Shown here: positions 1 to 6,663 of the stretch, piece after piece
Numbering within the stretch: position 1 is the stretch's first letter
How the letters are laid out: every line of letters starts with the position of its first letter
NCBI GenBank assembly: GCA_004299235.1
Contig: SCQL01000027.1
Location: forward strand, 23,353-87,352
Direction: 5' to 3'
DNA: 64,000 bases
From: a bacterium
GTDB taxonomy: Bacteria; Chloroflexota; Dormibacteria; Dormibacterales; Dormibacteraceae
Position numbers and translations under genes: made by a program
The notes under the pieces: model-generated
Seen by the model: the letters and a program-made list of their open reading frames with translations, nothing else
Told to the model about the DNA's origin: nothing
Databases searched by the model: none

Positions 1-1
1 G

Positions 2-199
2 CCCGATGGCGGAGCGGTGATGATCGGTGATGCCGCGTACACCGCCGACATCTACCGCGAGATGGACGGCGCCGACCTCTCGAAGTGGGACGGCCAGTAT
101 GCCGACCGAACGGCCTGGTCGGACTCGCTGCGCAAGCTGCACGGCCTGCACCCGCATACCGTGCATTTCTGTCACGACACCCGGGTCATCGACCGCTGA
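2..199 (+). CDS. MBL-fold metallo-hydrolase, C-terminal fragment
   Basis: The open frame enters from the left edge and stops at the TGA at 197-199, leaving about 65 C-terminal residues. It opens with a GGAVMIGDAAY-like strand, which resembles the late metal-binding Asp region (G-D-A) of metallo-beta-lactamase-fold hydrolases. It ends with VHFCHD, which resembles the last His-containing strand of the N-acyl-homoserine-lactonase-like branch. The substrate cannot be inferred because the HxHxDH motif lies outside the window. Its stop overlaps the start of the sulfurtransferase gene (TGATG), so the two are probably co-transcribed. Confidence 0.6.
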   Translation, partial: PDGGAVMIGDAAYTADIYREMDGADLSKWDGQYADRTAWSDSLRKLHGLHPHTVHFCHDTRVIDR

Positions 200-1032
200 T
201 GCCCTTCGGACCTCTGGTCGGCGTCGACTGGTTGCGGGCGCACCTCGATGATCCGGAGGTGCGCGTGATCGACTTCCGGTGGTATCTCGACGGGCGCAAC
301 GGTGCTGACGCCTACTCGCGCGGTCACATCCCGGGCGCCGTCTTCGTCGACCTCGAGGCCGTGACGGGCAGCGAGGGGGGAGGCCGCCATCCTCTGCCCG
401 CGGGCGAGCAATTCGAAATGGAGATGCGCAAGGCCGGCATCAGCGCCGGCACCAAGGTGGTGGCTTACGACGATGCCGGCGGCTCCGTGGCGGCGAGGTT
501 GTGGTTCCTGCTCGGCTGGTTCGGTCACCAGGCGCAGGCGGTGCTCGACGGCGGCCTCCAGGCGTGGGGTGATCGCCTTCCTCTGCTTGAGGTAAGAGGT
601 CCGTCCCTGGCGCCCGGCGGCTTCAGGTACCGCGAGCCGGATCGATCGCGCATCCTCGACTTCGACGCCGTCCGCCGGCTCCGGGACGTGCCGCTGTTCG
701 ACGCCCGCGCCGGCGAGCGCTATCGCGGTGAGAAGGAGCCGATCGATCCCAAAGCCGGCCACATCCCGGGCGCGCTCAGCGCTCCGTGGCTGGAGAACCT
801 GGGACCCGACGGCGCGTTCAAGTCGCCCGCGGAGCTGCGGCGGCGGTTTTTGGCGCTGGGCGCCGTCGAGGCACGCGGGGCGGTCGTCTACTGCGGGTCG
901 GGCGTGAATGCGTGCCATGACCTGCTGGCCATGGAGGTGGCCGGCCTGTCGAACGTCCGCCTGTACGCGGGGTCCTGGAGCGACTGGTCACACCATGACG
1001 CTCCTGTGGCCACCGGCAATGACCCGGGTTAG
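199..1032 (+). CDS. Tandem-rhodanese sulfurtransferase
   Basis: This 277-residue protein has two rhodanese domains, the usual length for thiosulfate/3-mercaptopyruvate sulfurtransferases. The N-terminal non-catalytic domain spans roughly residues 5-125 (VIDFRWYLDGRNG, GHIPGAVFVDLE). The catalytic domain spans roughly 150-275 (FDARAGERYRGEKEPID, GHIPGA), with the active-site Cys in VVYCGSGVNAC. That loop, CGSGVNAC, is the form common in actinobacterial-type enzymes. The protein is cytoplasmic and transfers sulfane sulfur to cyanide or thiols. The ATG at 199 was chosen because it overlaps the upstream stop and gives a standard N-terminus; an upstream GTG/ATG extension would run through the neighbouring gene. 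Confidence 0.9.
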   Translation: MPFGPLVGVDWLRAHLDDPEVRVIDFRWYLDGRNGADAYSRGHIPGAVFVDLEAVTGSEGGGRHPLPAGEQFEMEMRKAGISAGTKVVAYDDAGGSVAARLWFLLGWFGHQAQAVLDGGLQAWGDRLPLLEVRGPSLAPGGFRYREPDRSRILDFDAVRRLRDVPLFDARAGERYRGEKEPIDPKAGHIPGALSAPWLENLGPDGAFKSPAELRRRFLALGAVEARGAVVYCGSGVNACHDLLAMEVAGLSNVRLYAGSWSDWSHHDAPVATGNDPG

Positions 1033-1063
1033 GCCCGTCGCGCGCGGGACGCACCGCGTCGAC

Positions 1064-1069
1064 TAGGAT
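1064..1069 (+). promoter_or_regulatory. TAGGAT -10-like element directly upstream of fabI
   Basis: TAGGAT ends 7 nt before the GTG start of fabI. A transcript started from it would have essentially no leader, which fits the absence of a Shine-Dalgarno sequence. No recognisable -35 is seen. The same arrangement recurs at several genes in the window. Confidence 0.5.
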
Positions 1070-1076
1070 TTCGGGC

Positions 1077-1865
1077 GTGATTCTGAAAGGCAAACGTATT
1101 TTGATCGCGGGCATGAGCGATCGGCGCAGCATCGGCTACGCGATCGCGGTCGAGGCGCAGCGGGAAGGCGCCGAGCTGCTCCTCACGAGCTTCGGCCGGA
1201 TGATGAGCATCACGCAGATGACGGCCAAGAAGCTCAACCCGGTGCCCGAAATCATCGAGATGGACGTGACCAAACCGTCCGACATCGCCGCCGCGGTGGA
1301 AGCCGCCGCCAAGCGCTGGGACCGGTTGGACGGGCTCGTCCACTCCGTCGCCTACGCGCCGCCTGACGCGCTCGGCGGCCAATTCTTGAATACTCCCTGG
1401 GCCAGCGTCGCGACGGCGCTGCAGGTCAGCGCCTTCTCCTTCAAAGAGCTGGCGGCCGGGTTCCTGCCGTTGATGAAAGAGCACGGCGGTTCACTTATCA
1501 CGCTTGATTTCGACAACTCGACGCACGCGTGGCCGAAATACGACTGGATGGGCGTTTCCAAAGCGGCGCTCGAGTCGGTGACCCGCTACCTCGCGCGAGA
1601 TCTCGGCCGCTACAAGATTCGCGTCAACGCCATCTGCGCCGGACCCCTGGCCACGCTGGCGGCGAGCGGCATTCCCGGTTTCAAAGATTTCGAAGAGGTC
1701 TGGGAACAGCGCGCGCCGCTCGGCTGGAACCTCCAGGACAAGTCCTCCGTCGGGCGCGCCGCGTGCGCGCTGCTTTCCGACTACCTGGACATGACCACGG
1801 GTGAGCTGCTGCACGTCGACGGCGGCTACCACGCGATGGGGGCTGACCTGCCGCCAGCCGACTGA
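1077..1865 (+). CDS. fabI: Enoyl-[acyl-carrier-protein] reductase, InhA-like
   Basis: A 262-residue short-chain dehydrogenase fold that reduces trans-2-enoyl-ACP with NAD(P)H in the last step of FAS-II elongation. The N-terminal nucleotide loop reads IAGMSDRRSIGYAIA. The catalytic pair is Tyr155 and Lys162 (YDWMGVSK, Tyr-x6-Lys, as in FabI). The segment LDFDNSTHAWPKY carries Phe where InhA has Phe149 and most FabI enzymes have Tyr. The tail (WEQRAPLGWN, CALLSDYL, TTGELLHVDGG) also resembles InhA more than E. coli FabI. There is one extra residue between the Phe and the Tyr. The GTG start follows a TAGGAT element with no ribosome binding site. Dehydratase-like genes lie about 1.5 kb downstream. 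Confidence 0.93.
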   Translation: MILKGKRILIAGMSDRRSIGYAIAVEAQREGAELLLTSFGRMMSITQMTAKKLNPVPEIIEMDVTKPSDIAAAVEAAAKRWDRLDGLVHSVAYAPPDALGGQFLNTPWASVATALQVSAFSFKELAAGFLPLMKEHGGSLITLDFDNSTHAWPKYDWMGVSKAALESVTRYLARDLGRYKIRVNAICAGPLATLAASGIPGFKDFEEVWEQRAPLGWNLQDKSSVGRAACALLSDYLDMTTGELLHVDGGYHAMGADLPPAD

Positions 1866-1910
1866 CCCCACATCTTGTACCCGTTGGGGACAACTGCCCC
1901 ACATCGTGTT
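1866..1910 (+). repeat. Pair of direct repeats and hairpin upstream of the RNase H-like gene
   Basis: CCCCACATCTTGT (1866-1878) recurs as CCCCACATCGTGT (1897-1909), one mismatch and 31 bp apart, about three helical turns. TGGGG at 1885-1889 can also pair with CCCCA at 1897-1901. A TAGGCT hexamer follows at 1910-1915. The spacing is that of an operator for a dimeric regulator, but no regulator gene is adjacent. Confidence 0.45.
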
Positions 1911-1946
1911 AGGCTCTTCCGCATCCTACTTCAGGAGGAATGCAGT

Positions 1947-2360
1947 TTGCGGGAGTGCCTGGTGATCTATGTTGACGCCGCTCTCGACAAGAACGGCCGG
2001 GCCGGATGTGGCCTGGCCGTTTTCATTGGCGGGCGGGCCGTCTATACGGAATCGTTCGGCTTTTCGCATCTTGGCGGATCCGCTCAGCTGGAGGCGCACG
2101 TATGCGCGGGTGCGCTCGACCTGGCCGCCGCGCGCTGGCCTCATCACCGCGTGATCGTGCGCACGGATTGCGCTCCCGTAGTGCGAAGTCGTATGCCGTC
2201 AAGTGACAGTTTTCGCATCGCCGTGCATGAAGTTCGTGAGCGATGCAGGCGCGGCTGGCGCGTGGTTCGTTATGTCAGCCGTAAAGCAAATCCTGCACAC
2301 GAACTTGCACGCGAAGGTTTGAAAAGTCTTGCCAGACAACCGGTCCTGGCTGCGGCATAA
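1947..2360 (+). CDS. RNase H-like (reverse-transcriptase-like) domain protein
   Basis: A 137-residue single-domain protein with the RNase H fold order: beta strand with Asp10 (VIYVDAAL), Glu49 on helix A (QLEAHVCAGALDLA), Asp74 (VRTDCAPV) and a late RKANPAHELA segment. That segment corresponds to the NxxADxLA end of plant-type RNase H-like proteins. The fourth acid is replaced by His118 (with Glu119 next to it), so nuclease activity on RNA-DNA hybrids is uncertain. The TTG start at 1947 was chosen because AGGAGG lies 8 nt upstream; a longer reading from 1875 would cover the promoter region. The direct repeats at 1866-1910 precede it. Confidence 0.7.
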   Translation: MRECLVIYVDAALDKNGRAGCGLAVFIGGRAVYTESFGFSHLGGSAQLEAHVCAGALDLAAARWPHHRVIVRTDCAPVVRSRMPSSDSFRIAVHEVRERCRRGWRVVRYVSRKANPAHELAREGLKSLARQPVLAAA

Positions 2361-2390
2361 ACGCTTTCTGGAAATCTCAATAAGCGCGGT

Positions 2391-2396
2391 TATACT
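2391..2396 (+). promoter_or_regulatory. TATACT -10 element of the AT-hook gene
   Basis: This is a near-consensus -10 hexamer 66 nt upstream of the ATG. Only a weak TTCTGG-like -35 is visible. The predicted transcript begins near 2403 and would carry the hairpin at 2407-2423. Confidence 0.45.
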
Positions 2397-2406
2397 GCGG
2401 GTCTGA

Positions 2407-2423
2407 CCCGGACTATTACCGGG
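2407..2423 (+). other. Hairpin in the leader of the AT-hook gene
   Basis: CCCGG (2407-2411) and CCGGG (2419-2423) pair around an ACTATTA loop, followed by CTTGTTTT. It could be a weak terminator for the upstream gene or a leader structure. The stem is only 5 bp. Confidence 0.3.
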
Positions 2424-2462
2424 CTTGTTTTCAGTCGGTTTTTATTGATCGCAGGAGTCGAA

Positions 2463-2831
2463 ATGGAAGCAGAAGAATCAGCGGAGGGTCAACCGGCCCC
2501 GAAACGGCGTGGACGTCCGCCGGGCTCGAAGAACACGGCTGTCCGGCCGCGCCGCAAGCGCGCCGGCGGCGGCGATTTGATCGAGCAGCTCAACACGATG
2601 ATCGCCGATCTCATCAAGGAGAACCGCAAGCTGAAGCGGCAGGTCGTGAAGCTGACCACACGTGGATCAGCGGCCGCCACCAGCACCGTCGAACGCGGCT
2701 TGCGCACCATCCAGCGGCGAGTGCAGCGGGCGCTCACCGGACCGGCCAAGCGCAGGCGTCGAGGAACGGCGGCCGAGGCGCCGGGACGCGGTAAGACGGT
2801 CGCCCGCCGGGGGCGTAAGACCAGCAGTTAG
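2463..2831 (+). CDS. Small basic AT-hook / coiled-coil protein
   Basis: A 122-residue, strongly basic protein of unknown family. A canonical AT-hook core RGRPPGSK occupies residues 16-23, preceded by KR and followed by a second basic patch (RPRRKR). Residues 39-65 (DLIEQLNTMIADLIKENRKL) have hydrophobic heptad spacing typical of a coiled coil or oligomerisation helix. The C-terminal 35 residues are rich in Arg/Lys ([10 protein letters not shown]). Minor-groove DNA binding plus self-association would suit a nucleoid-associated protein or regulator; that role is inference. The ATG at 2463 follows GCAGGAG. It has its own promoter-like TATACT and leader hairpin. Confidence 0.75.
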   Translation: MEAEESAEGQPAPKRRGRPPGSKNTAVRPRRKRAGGGDLIEQLNTMIADLIKENRKLKRQVVKLTTRGSAAATSTVERGLRTIQRRVQRALTGPAKRRRRGTAAEAPGRGKTVARRGRKTSS

Positions 2832-2858
2832 CCTTCCACACGCCCAGCAGTCGGCGAC

Positions 2859-3254
2859 CTAGCGTGCTGACTGCTGGGCGGTGAACCCGGCGGCGAATTC
2901 CATTTGCTTGGCGGTGCGGTACGCGTCGACGATGCTGTAAACCCACAGCGTGCCGCCGCCGAGTTCCATGGGCACGCCCACAGCGAGCCCGATGACGCTC
3001 AGGTCGAGGTCGAGACCGAAAAACTGCAGGCCGCCGATGCCAAGCAGGTAGGCGATGCCCTTCAGGTTGTGGCCGAGGTAGAAATGCCCGCATCCAGGGA
3101 TGATCGCGAGCGCGGCCGCGACGATCGGACTTTTTCGAGGCCGGATCACGGTGCCCCGGTAGCGACCGGACGCGGGGGCTCCACATCGGGGGCACGGAGC
3201 GTTCGGATCTGTCAACAATGCGCCGCAGTTGCCACACAGGACATCTGATGCCAT
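2859..3254 (-). CDS. Zinc-ribbon membrane protein, TM2-like
   Basis: This protein of about 131 residues opens with a four-Cys zinc ribbon (VLCGNCG then CPRCG, residues 4-25), followed by a basic linker and two or three hydrophobic segments (PIVAAALAIIPGCGHFYLG, GIAYLLGIGGLQFFG, LSVIGLAVG). The pattern P-G-x-G-x-F-Y-x-G and a second helix ending VYSIVDAYRTAK match TM2-domain proteins, whose function is unknown. It is likely an inner-membrane protein with a cytoplasmic zinc ribbon. The start at 3254 is preferred over an ATG at 3269 because the longer form adds no conserved residues; neither has a clear ribosome site. Confidence 0.7.
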   Translation of the reverse strand: MASDVLCGNCGALLTDPNAPCPRCGAPASGRYRGTVIRPRKSPIVAAALAIIPGCGHFYLGHNLKGIAYLLGIGGLQFFGLDLDLSVIGLAVGVPMELGGGTLWVYSIVDAYRTAKQMEFAAGFTAQQSAR

Positions 3255-3358
3255 GCCGTACGTGAACATTAGACATCGGCAGCGCGCCGGATTCCGGTTT
3301 TCCGCGGGAGGTTTTTTTGATAGCCTCCGAATGACTCGTGCCGGACCTTGAGGCGGAG

Positions 3359-3778
3359 ATGAGCACGTCAACGTCAGTCATCGAGCGGCTGCGGGCGCGC
3401 ATCGGCGTGGCGGCGCCGCTGACCCAGGCGACCGTCGAGGCGGGCCACCTGCGGAGATTCGTCGAGGCGATCGGCGACCCCAACCCGAGGTGGCGCGAAG
3501 AGGCGCCTCCGACCTTCCTGGTCGCGCTGGCGCCGGTCTCACTGCACCTGGCCGAAGCCGAGGCATACGGCAGGGGCTGGCTGAACGGCGGGAACCGCTT
3601 CGAATACTTCGAGCCGGTGAGGGTCGGGGACAGGATCACCGCTGTGGGCCGTGTCGCCGACGTTTACGAGAAGAGCGGCTCGAGCGGCAGCCTGCTTTTC
3701 ATCATCTTCGAGACCGATTACGTCAATCAGCACGGGCGGACCGTCGCCCGGCTGAACGGCACGATGATCCGGCGATGA
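3359..3778 (+). CDS. MaoC-like N-terminal (FAS1-type) dehydratase domain protein, HadA-like
   Basis: A hot-dog-fold protein of 139 residues matching the MaoC_dehydrat_N / HadA half of (3R)-hydroxyacyl dehydratases: EAGHLRRFVEAIGDPNP near the start, then GGNRFEYFEPVRVGDRITAV and a final strand ending in GTMIRR. In HadAB-type enzymes this half binds the acyl chain while the partner supplies the catalytic Asp/His. The ATG at 3359 has GAGG about 6 nt upstream; GTG at 3338 is possible but lacks a ribosome site. Its stop overlaps the next start (ATGA), so a heterodimer with the following gene product is likely. Confidence 0.8.
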   Translation: MSTSTSVIERLRARIGVAAPLTQATVEAGHLRRFVEAIGDPNPRWREEAPPTFLVALAPVSLHLAEAEAYGRGWLNGGNRFEYFEPVRVGDRITAVGRVADVYEKSGSSGSLLFIIFETDYVNQHGRTVARLNGTMIRR

Positions 3779-4167
3779 GGCTGAATGTCGGCACGGAGCT
3801 GCCGGAGCTCGTCAAGCACCCCACGACCCGCCAGCTGGTGAAGTACGCCGGAGCTCAGGGCGACTTTTACGAGATCCACTACGACCAGGAGTACGCGCGC
3901 AGCGTCGCGCTGCCGGGCGTCATCCTTCACGGCCTGCTCAAGGCTGCGTTCCTCGGCCAGCTCGTCACCGACTGGCTTGGCGATCGCGGCCAGCTGATGA
4001 CGTTCGAGGTGAGTTATCGAGGCATCGACGTTCCCGGCCGGCCCTACCGCTGCCGCGGCCGGGTGAGCGCGGTCGACGGCGCCGACTTGACGCTCGAGGT
4101 TTGGGGCGAGGACCCCGACGGCAATCGCACCACTATCGGCCGTGCGACCGTCGAGATGCGGGATTAG
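3775..4167 (+). CDS. MaoC-family dehydratase, HadB-like catalytic half
   Basis: A 130-residue single hot-dog domain. GDFYEIHYDQEYAR is the hydratase-2 motif, with candidate catalytic Asp and His (D and H five residues apart, as in D-x4-H). It is followed by LPGVILHGLLKAAFLGQLVTDWL and the paired strand LMTFEVSYRGIDVPGRP. It overlaps HadA-like ORF 3359-3778 by 4 nt. Together they probably dehydrate (3R)-hydroxyacyl-ACP or -CoA, which would supply substrate for an enoyl reductase such as the InhA-like protein nearby. Whether the thioester carrier is ACP or CoA cannot be told from sequence. Confidence 0.85.
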   Translation: MRLNVGTELPELVKHPTTRQLVKYAGAQGDFYEIHYDQEYARSVALPGVILHGLLKAAFLGQLVTDWLGDRGQLMTFEVSYRGIDVPGRPYRCRGRVSAVDGADLTLEVWGEDPDGNRTTIGRATVEMRD

Positions 4168-4183
4168 CCCGTGACGCTGTCTC

Positions 4184-5005
4184 TCATCGCGAGGCGGGCG
4201 ATGCGGCCTCGGCGGCGTTCGCGCGCCTGGCCAGGCTCGGCCAGGCTCGGGCGGTGATCGTGCTCGTAATCCTGCCGATGGTGTTCAAGCCCCGCCGGTA
4301 GCCGGCCGCGGATCGCACGGCCGACTGCGCGCGCAGCGCCAGCACGACCGAGGCGTCGATCACGCAGTAGCCGCCGACGATGACCGAGGGCGGGTTGCCC
4401 GACGGGATGTGCGTCCAGGGCGCGACCGGCAGCCAGTACCAGTTGCCGAGGCTCGTGCCGACGATCTCCAGCGCGCCGGTGGCGATGAAGATGCCCGCGA
4501 ACAGGGCCCAGCGTGGCGAGCGCAGCACGAACCACGCGAAGACCGGCAGGCACAGGGCGCCCTGGAGGTCCCACCGGCCCGAGACCAGCGGCAGCACCGT
4601 CAGGCCCGCAAGCGCCCAGGCGCCGGCGGCGCCGAGGATGGCATAGGCGACGCGGCGACCGTGCCGCAGGACGACCGGCGTGCGCGCGAAAAGCAGTCCG
4701 AAGAGGTAGACGAGTCCGTGGCCCGGCGGGACGAACAGCGGCAGGTTGTGCATTCGATAGCGGTACACGCCCCAAATCAGCGAGCCGAAGATCTCGAAGC
4801 CGGTCGCGACGACCACGCACATCCAAACCTGGGCGCGCTGTTCCCGGGGCGCTTTGAGCGTGGTCAAATACAGGACGGCGAAGGTGACGAGCCCGAGCAG
4901 CCACTGCTGCCATAGCGCGGTGACGTGGCTGTCCGCAAGCAGAAGGAAGGGCAGGTACGTCAGCCCATATGCATTCACCCAGTAGGGCTTGAAGCGCGCG
5001 ATCAC
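4184..5005 (-). CDS. Multi-pass membrane protein of unknown function
   Basis: A 273-residue hydrophobic protein with about seven or eight predicted membrane helices. Conserved-looking motifs are a central LFVPPGHGLVYLFGL segment, NWYWLPVAPWTHIPSGNPPS with several aromatic residues, and ...GGYCVIDASVV. Resembling integral membrane proteins occur in actinobacteria, but I cannot assign a function. The GTG start at 5005 lies 9 nt after a TAGCAT hexamer on this strand. It is divergent from bioY. The C-terminal coding region holds a 10 bp tandem duplication (4231-4250). Confidence 0.65.
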   Translation of the reverse strand: MIARFKPYWVNAYGLTYLPFLLLADSHVTALWQQWLLGLVTFAVLYLTTLKAPREQRAQVWMCVVVATGFEIFGSLIWGVYRYRMHNLPLFVPPGHGLVYLFGLLFARTPVVLRHGRRVAYAILGAAGAWALAGLTVLPLVSGRWDLQGALCLPVFAWFVLRSPRWALFAGIFIATGALEIVGTSLGNWYWLPVAPWTHIPSGNPPSVIVGGYCVIDASVVLALRAQSAVRSAAGYRRGLNTIGRITSTITARAWPSLARRANAAEAASPASR

Positions 5006-5116
5006 CGGGAGCGAATGCTAACCGTCTCCTGCTCGGCCGCGGCCGGGCGGTCGGTGCCTCAAGCCACAATAGGCAGCGACATCACGCCGTCCTGAGTTTG
5101 GTTGAAGGAGATAGCA

Positions 5117-5707
5117 ATGGCAGTGCAGCCGGCCGTCGTTCGCCACCCTGGAGTCCTTGCCGACCTGATCCCGGGCACCTGGGTCCGCGACGCGGCCCTG
5201 GTCGCCGGCTACGCGGCCTTGGTCGGCCTGTCCGCCCAAATCGTGATCAGGCTGCCTTTCACGCCGGTCCCGATCACCGGACAGACCTTTGGCGTGCTCC
5301 TCGGCGCGATGGTGCTCGGCTGGAGGCGCGGACTGCTGGGGATGGTCGTGTACACGCTGGTCGGGCTCGCCGGGCTGCCGTGGTTCGCCGGGGCCACCGG
5401 GGGTGCGAACGCGATCTTCCTGCCTTCGTTCGGCTATATCGTCGGCTTCATAGGCGCTGCCGCCGTCATCGGCCGGCTGGCCGGGCTCGGGCTGGACCGG
5501 ACGCCGTGGGGCGCGCTGGGGGCGATGATCGCCGGCAATGTGGTCGTCTACGCGGCCGGCGCCACCTGGCTGGCGTTCGCGATTCACGTCGGGCCGGCGA
5601 CGGCGCTGGCGCTCGGCGTCACCCCGTTCCTCCTCGGCGACGCCCTCAAGGCTCTGATCGCCGCCGGGCTGCTTCCCGGCATCTGGATGATCGCCGGCCG
5701 GCGCTAG
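5117..5707 (+). CDS. bioY: Biotin transporter, BioY family
   Basis: A 196-residue membrane protein with about six helices, the length usual for the substrate-binding S component of biotin ECF transporters. Family hallmarks are IRLPFTPVPITGQTFGVLLGAMVLG, followed by GLAGLPWFAGATGGANAIFLPSFGYIVGF and a C-terminal PFLLGDALKALIAAGLLP helix. No ECF ATPase (bioM) or T component (bioN) is adjacent, so it acts alone or uses a shared module. The ATG at 5117 has AAGGAG 6 nt upstream. No BirA operator was recognised in the short intergenic region. Confidence 0.93.
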   Translation: MAVQPAVVRHPGVLADLIPGTWVRDAALVAGYAALVGLSAQIVIRLPFTPVPITGQTFGVLLGAMVLGWRRGLLGMVVYTLVGLAGLPWFAGATGGANAIFLPSFGYIVGFIGAAAVIGRLAGLGLDRTPWGALGAMIAGNVVVYAAGATWLAFAIHVGPATALALGVTPFLLGDALKALIAAGLLPGIWMIAGRR

Positions 5708-5720
5708 CCTTGGTGGCGGC

Positions 5721-6635
5721 TCACTCGCCGGGCTCGGGCAGCTCGGGAGGCTCGTCCGGCGCGCTCGGCGGGTCGCCAGACGCCGGCTCGGCTTCGACCG
5801 GCGACACGGGCTCCGAAGGCGGTACTGCTGCCGCGCCGGGTGATGGCGGCGGTGGCGCAGCCGGCAGCACGTCCGCCCAGGCAGATGGGGCTGGGGCAGG
5901 CGCCGCGGGGGCCGGCGGCGGCGTCCCGAAGTCCGCCCTGTAGTCGGGCCGGGTGGCACGGTGGACGACGGAGGCGGCCGGCAGCGTCGGTGGGCGGGGG
6001 CGGCGGGCGACGCTGAGCCACCAGTAGGCCGCGGCGCCCAGGATGCCGAGCCCACCGAGGATCGGCAGGAACACGAATGGCGGCTTCGAGATGACGTCGA
6101 GCCCGCTCAGGGTGCCTGCGACCGGCGAGGGGCTGGGCGAGTCGCTCGGGCTCGCCGTGGCTGCCGGCGATGGCGAAGGCGAGTCCGCCGGTGAGGGCGA
6201 TGCGGACGGGGTGGGCGTGGGAGGTCCCTGCAGGGCGAAGTTCGCGCAGGGGTTGGGCGCCACGCTGGCGCAGAGGTGGTGAACCCCGGGGCTGTCGCCG
6301 GGGAATGGCTTCACGCGGGTGGTGAAGTTGCCGCTGCCGTCCGCGTTCGCGCCGCCGGCCACCTTGTTGCTGGGCGGATCCCAGTAGAGCGTCATCGCCT
6401 CGTTGGCCAGGAAGGAGGAACCGTTGACCGTGATCGCCGTGTCCGCTCCGCCGGCGGTGACGTCGAGGGTCAGGAAGGCGTTGAAGGGCGTTGGGGTTGG
6501 AGGCGGCGGGGGCGCGGTCGATGGCGCTGGCGAGCTGGTGGGTGACGGTGCCGGCGTCGAGGTCGAAGTCGCGGGGCTCGTCGCAACCAGCAGCAACCAC
6601 AGGGGTAGGGTCGCGAGGACCCGGATCAGCCTCAT
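5721..6635 (-). CDS. Secreted/membrane-anchored Pro-Ser-Thr-rich surface protein
   Basis: A 304-residue protein. Residues 1-25 form a signal peptide (LIRVLATLPLWLLLVATSPA). They are followed by a Thr/Pro/Ser spacer and a small beta-rich domain of about 90 residues (ITVNGSSFLANEAMTLYWD), like short Ig-type domains of surface proteins, with two Cys residues near its end. A long PSPSPADSPS-type linker and a membrane helix near residues 185-205 (FLPILGGLGILGAAAYWWL) follow. The Pro/Ala/Glu-rich C-terminal tail of about 95 residues would be cytoplasmic. Binding or structural roles at the wall are plausible; no catalytic motif is seen. It lies 28 nt downstream of the SCO1664-like gene on the same strand. 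Confidence 0.7.
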   Translation of the reverse strand: MRLIRVLATLPLWLLLVATSPATSTSTPAPSPTSSPAPSTAPPPPPTPTPFNAFLTLDVTAGGADTAITVNGSSFLANEAMTLYWDPPSNKVAGGANADGSGNFTTRVKPFPGDSPGVHHLCASVAPNPCANFALQGPPTPTPSASPSPADSPSPSPAATASPSDSPSPSPVAGTLSGLDVISKPPFVFLPILGGLGILGAAAYWWLSVARRPRPPTLPAASVVHRATRPDYRADFGTPPPAPAAPAPAPSAWADVLPAAPPPPSPGAAAVPPSEPVSPVEAEPASGDPPSAPDEPPELPEPGE

Positions 6636-6663
6636 CCGAAGCTCGGAAGGTTAGCAGGCCTCT

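Noticed and set aside
4231..4250. CCAGGCTCGG tandem duplication as a regulatory repeat
   Set aside because: It is within a coding C-terminus, only two copies of 10 bp, and has no counterpart elsewhere in the window.
5034..5045. CGGCCGCGGCCG palindrome upstream of bioY as an operator
   Set aside because: It is pure GC in a GC-rich region and lies away from any promoter-like element; it does not resemble a BirA site.
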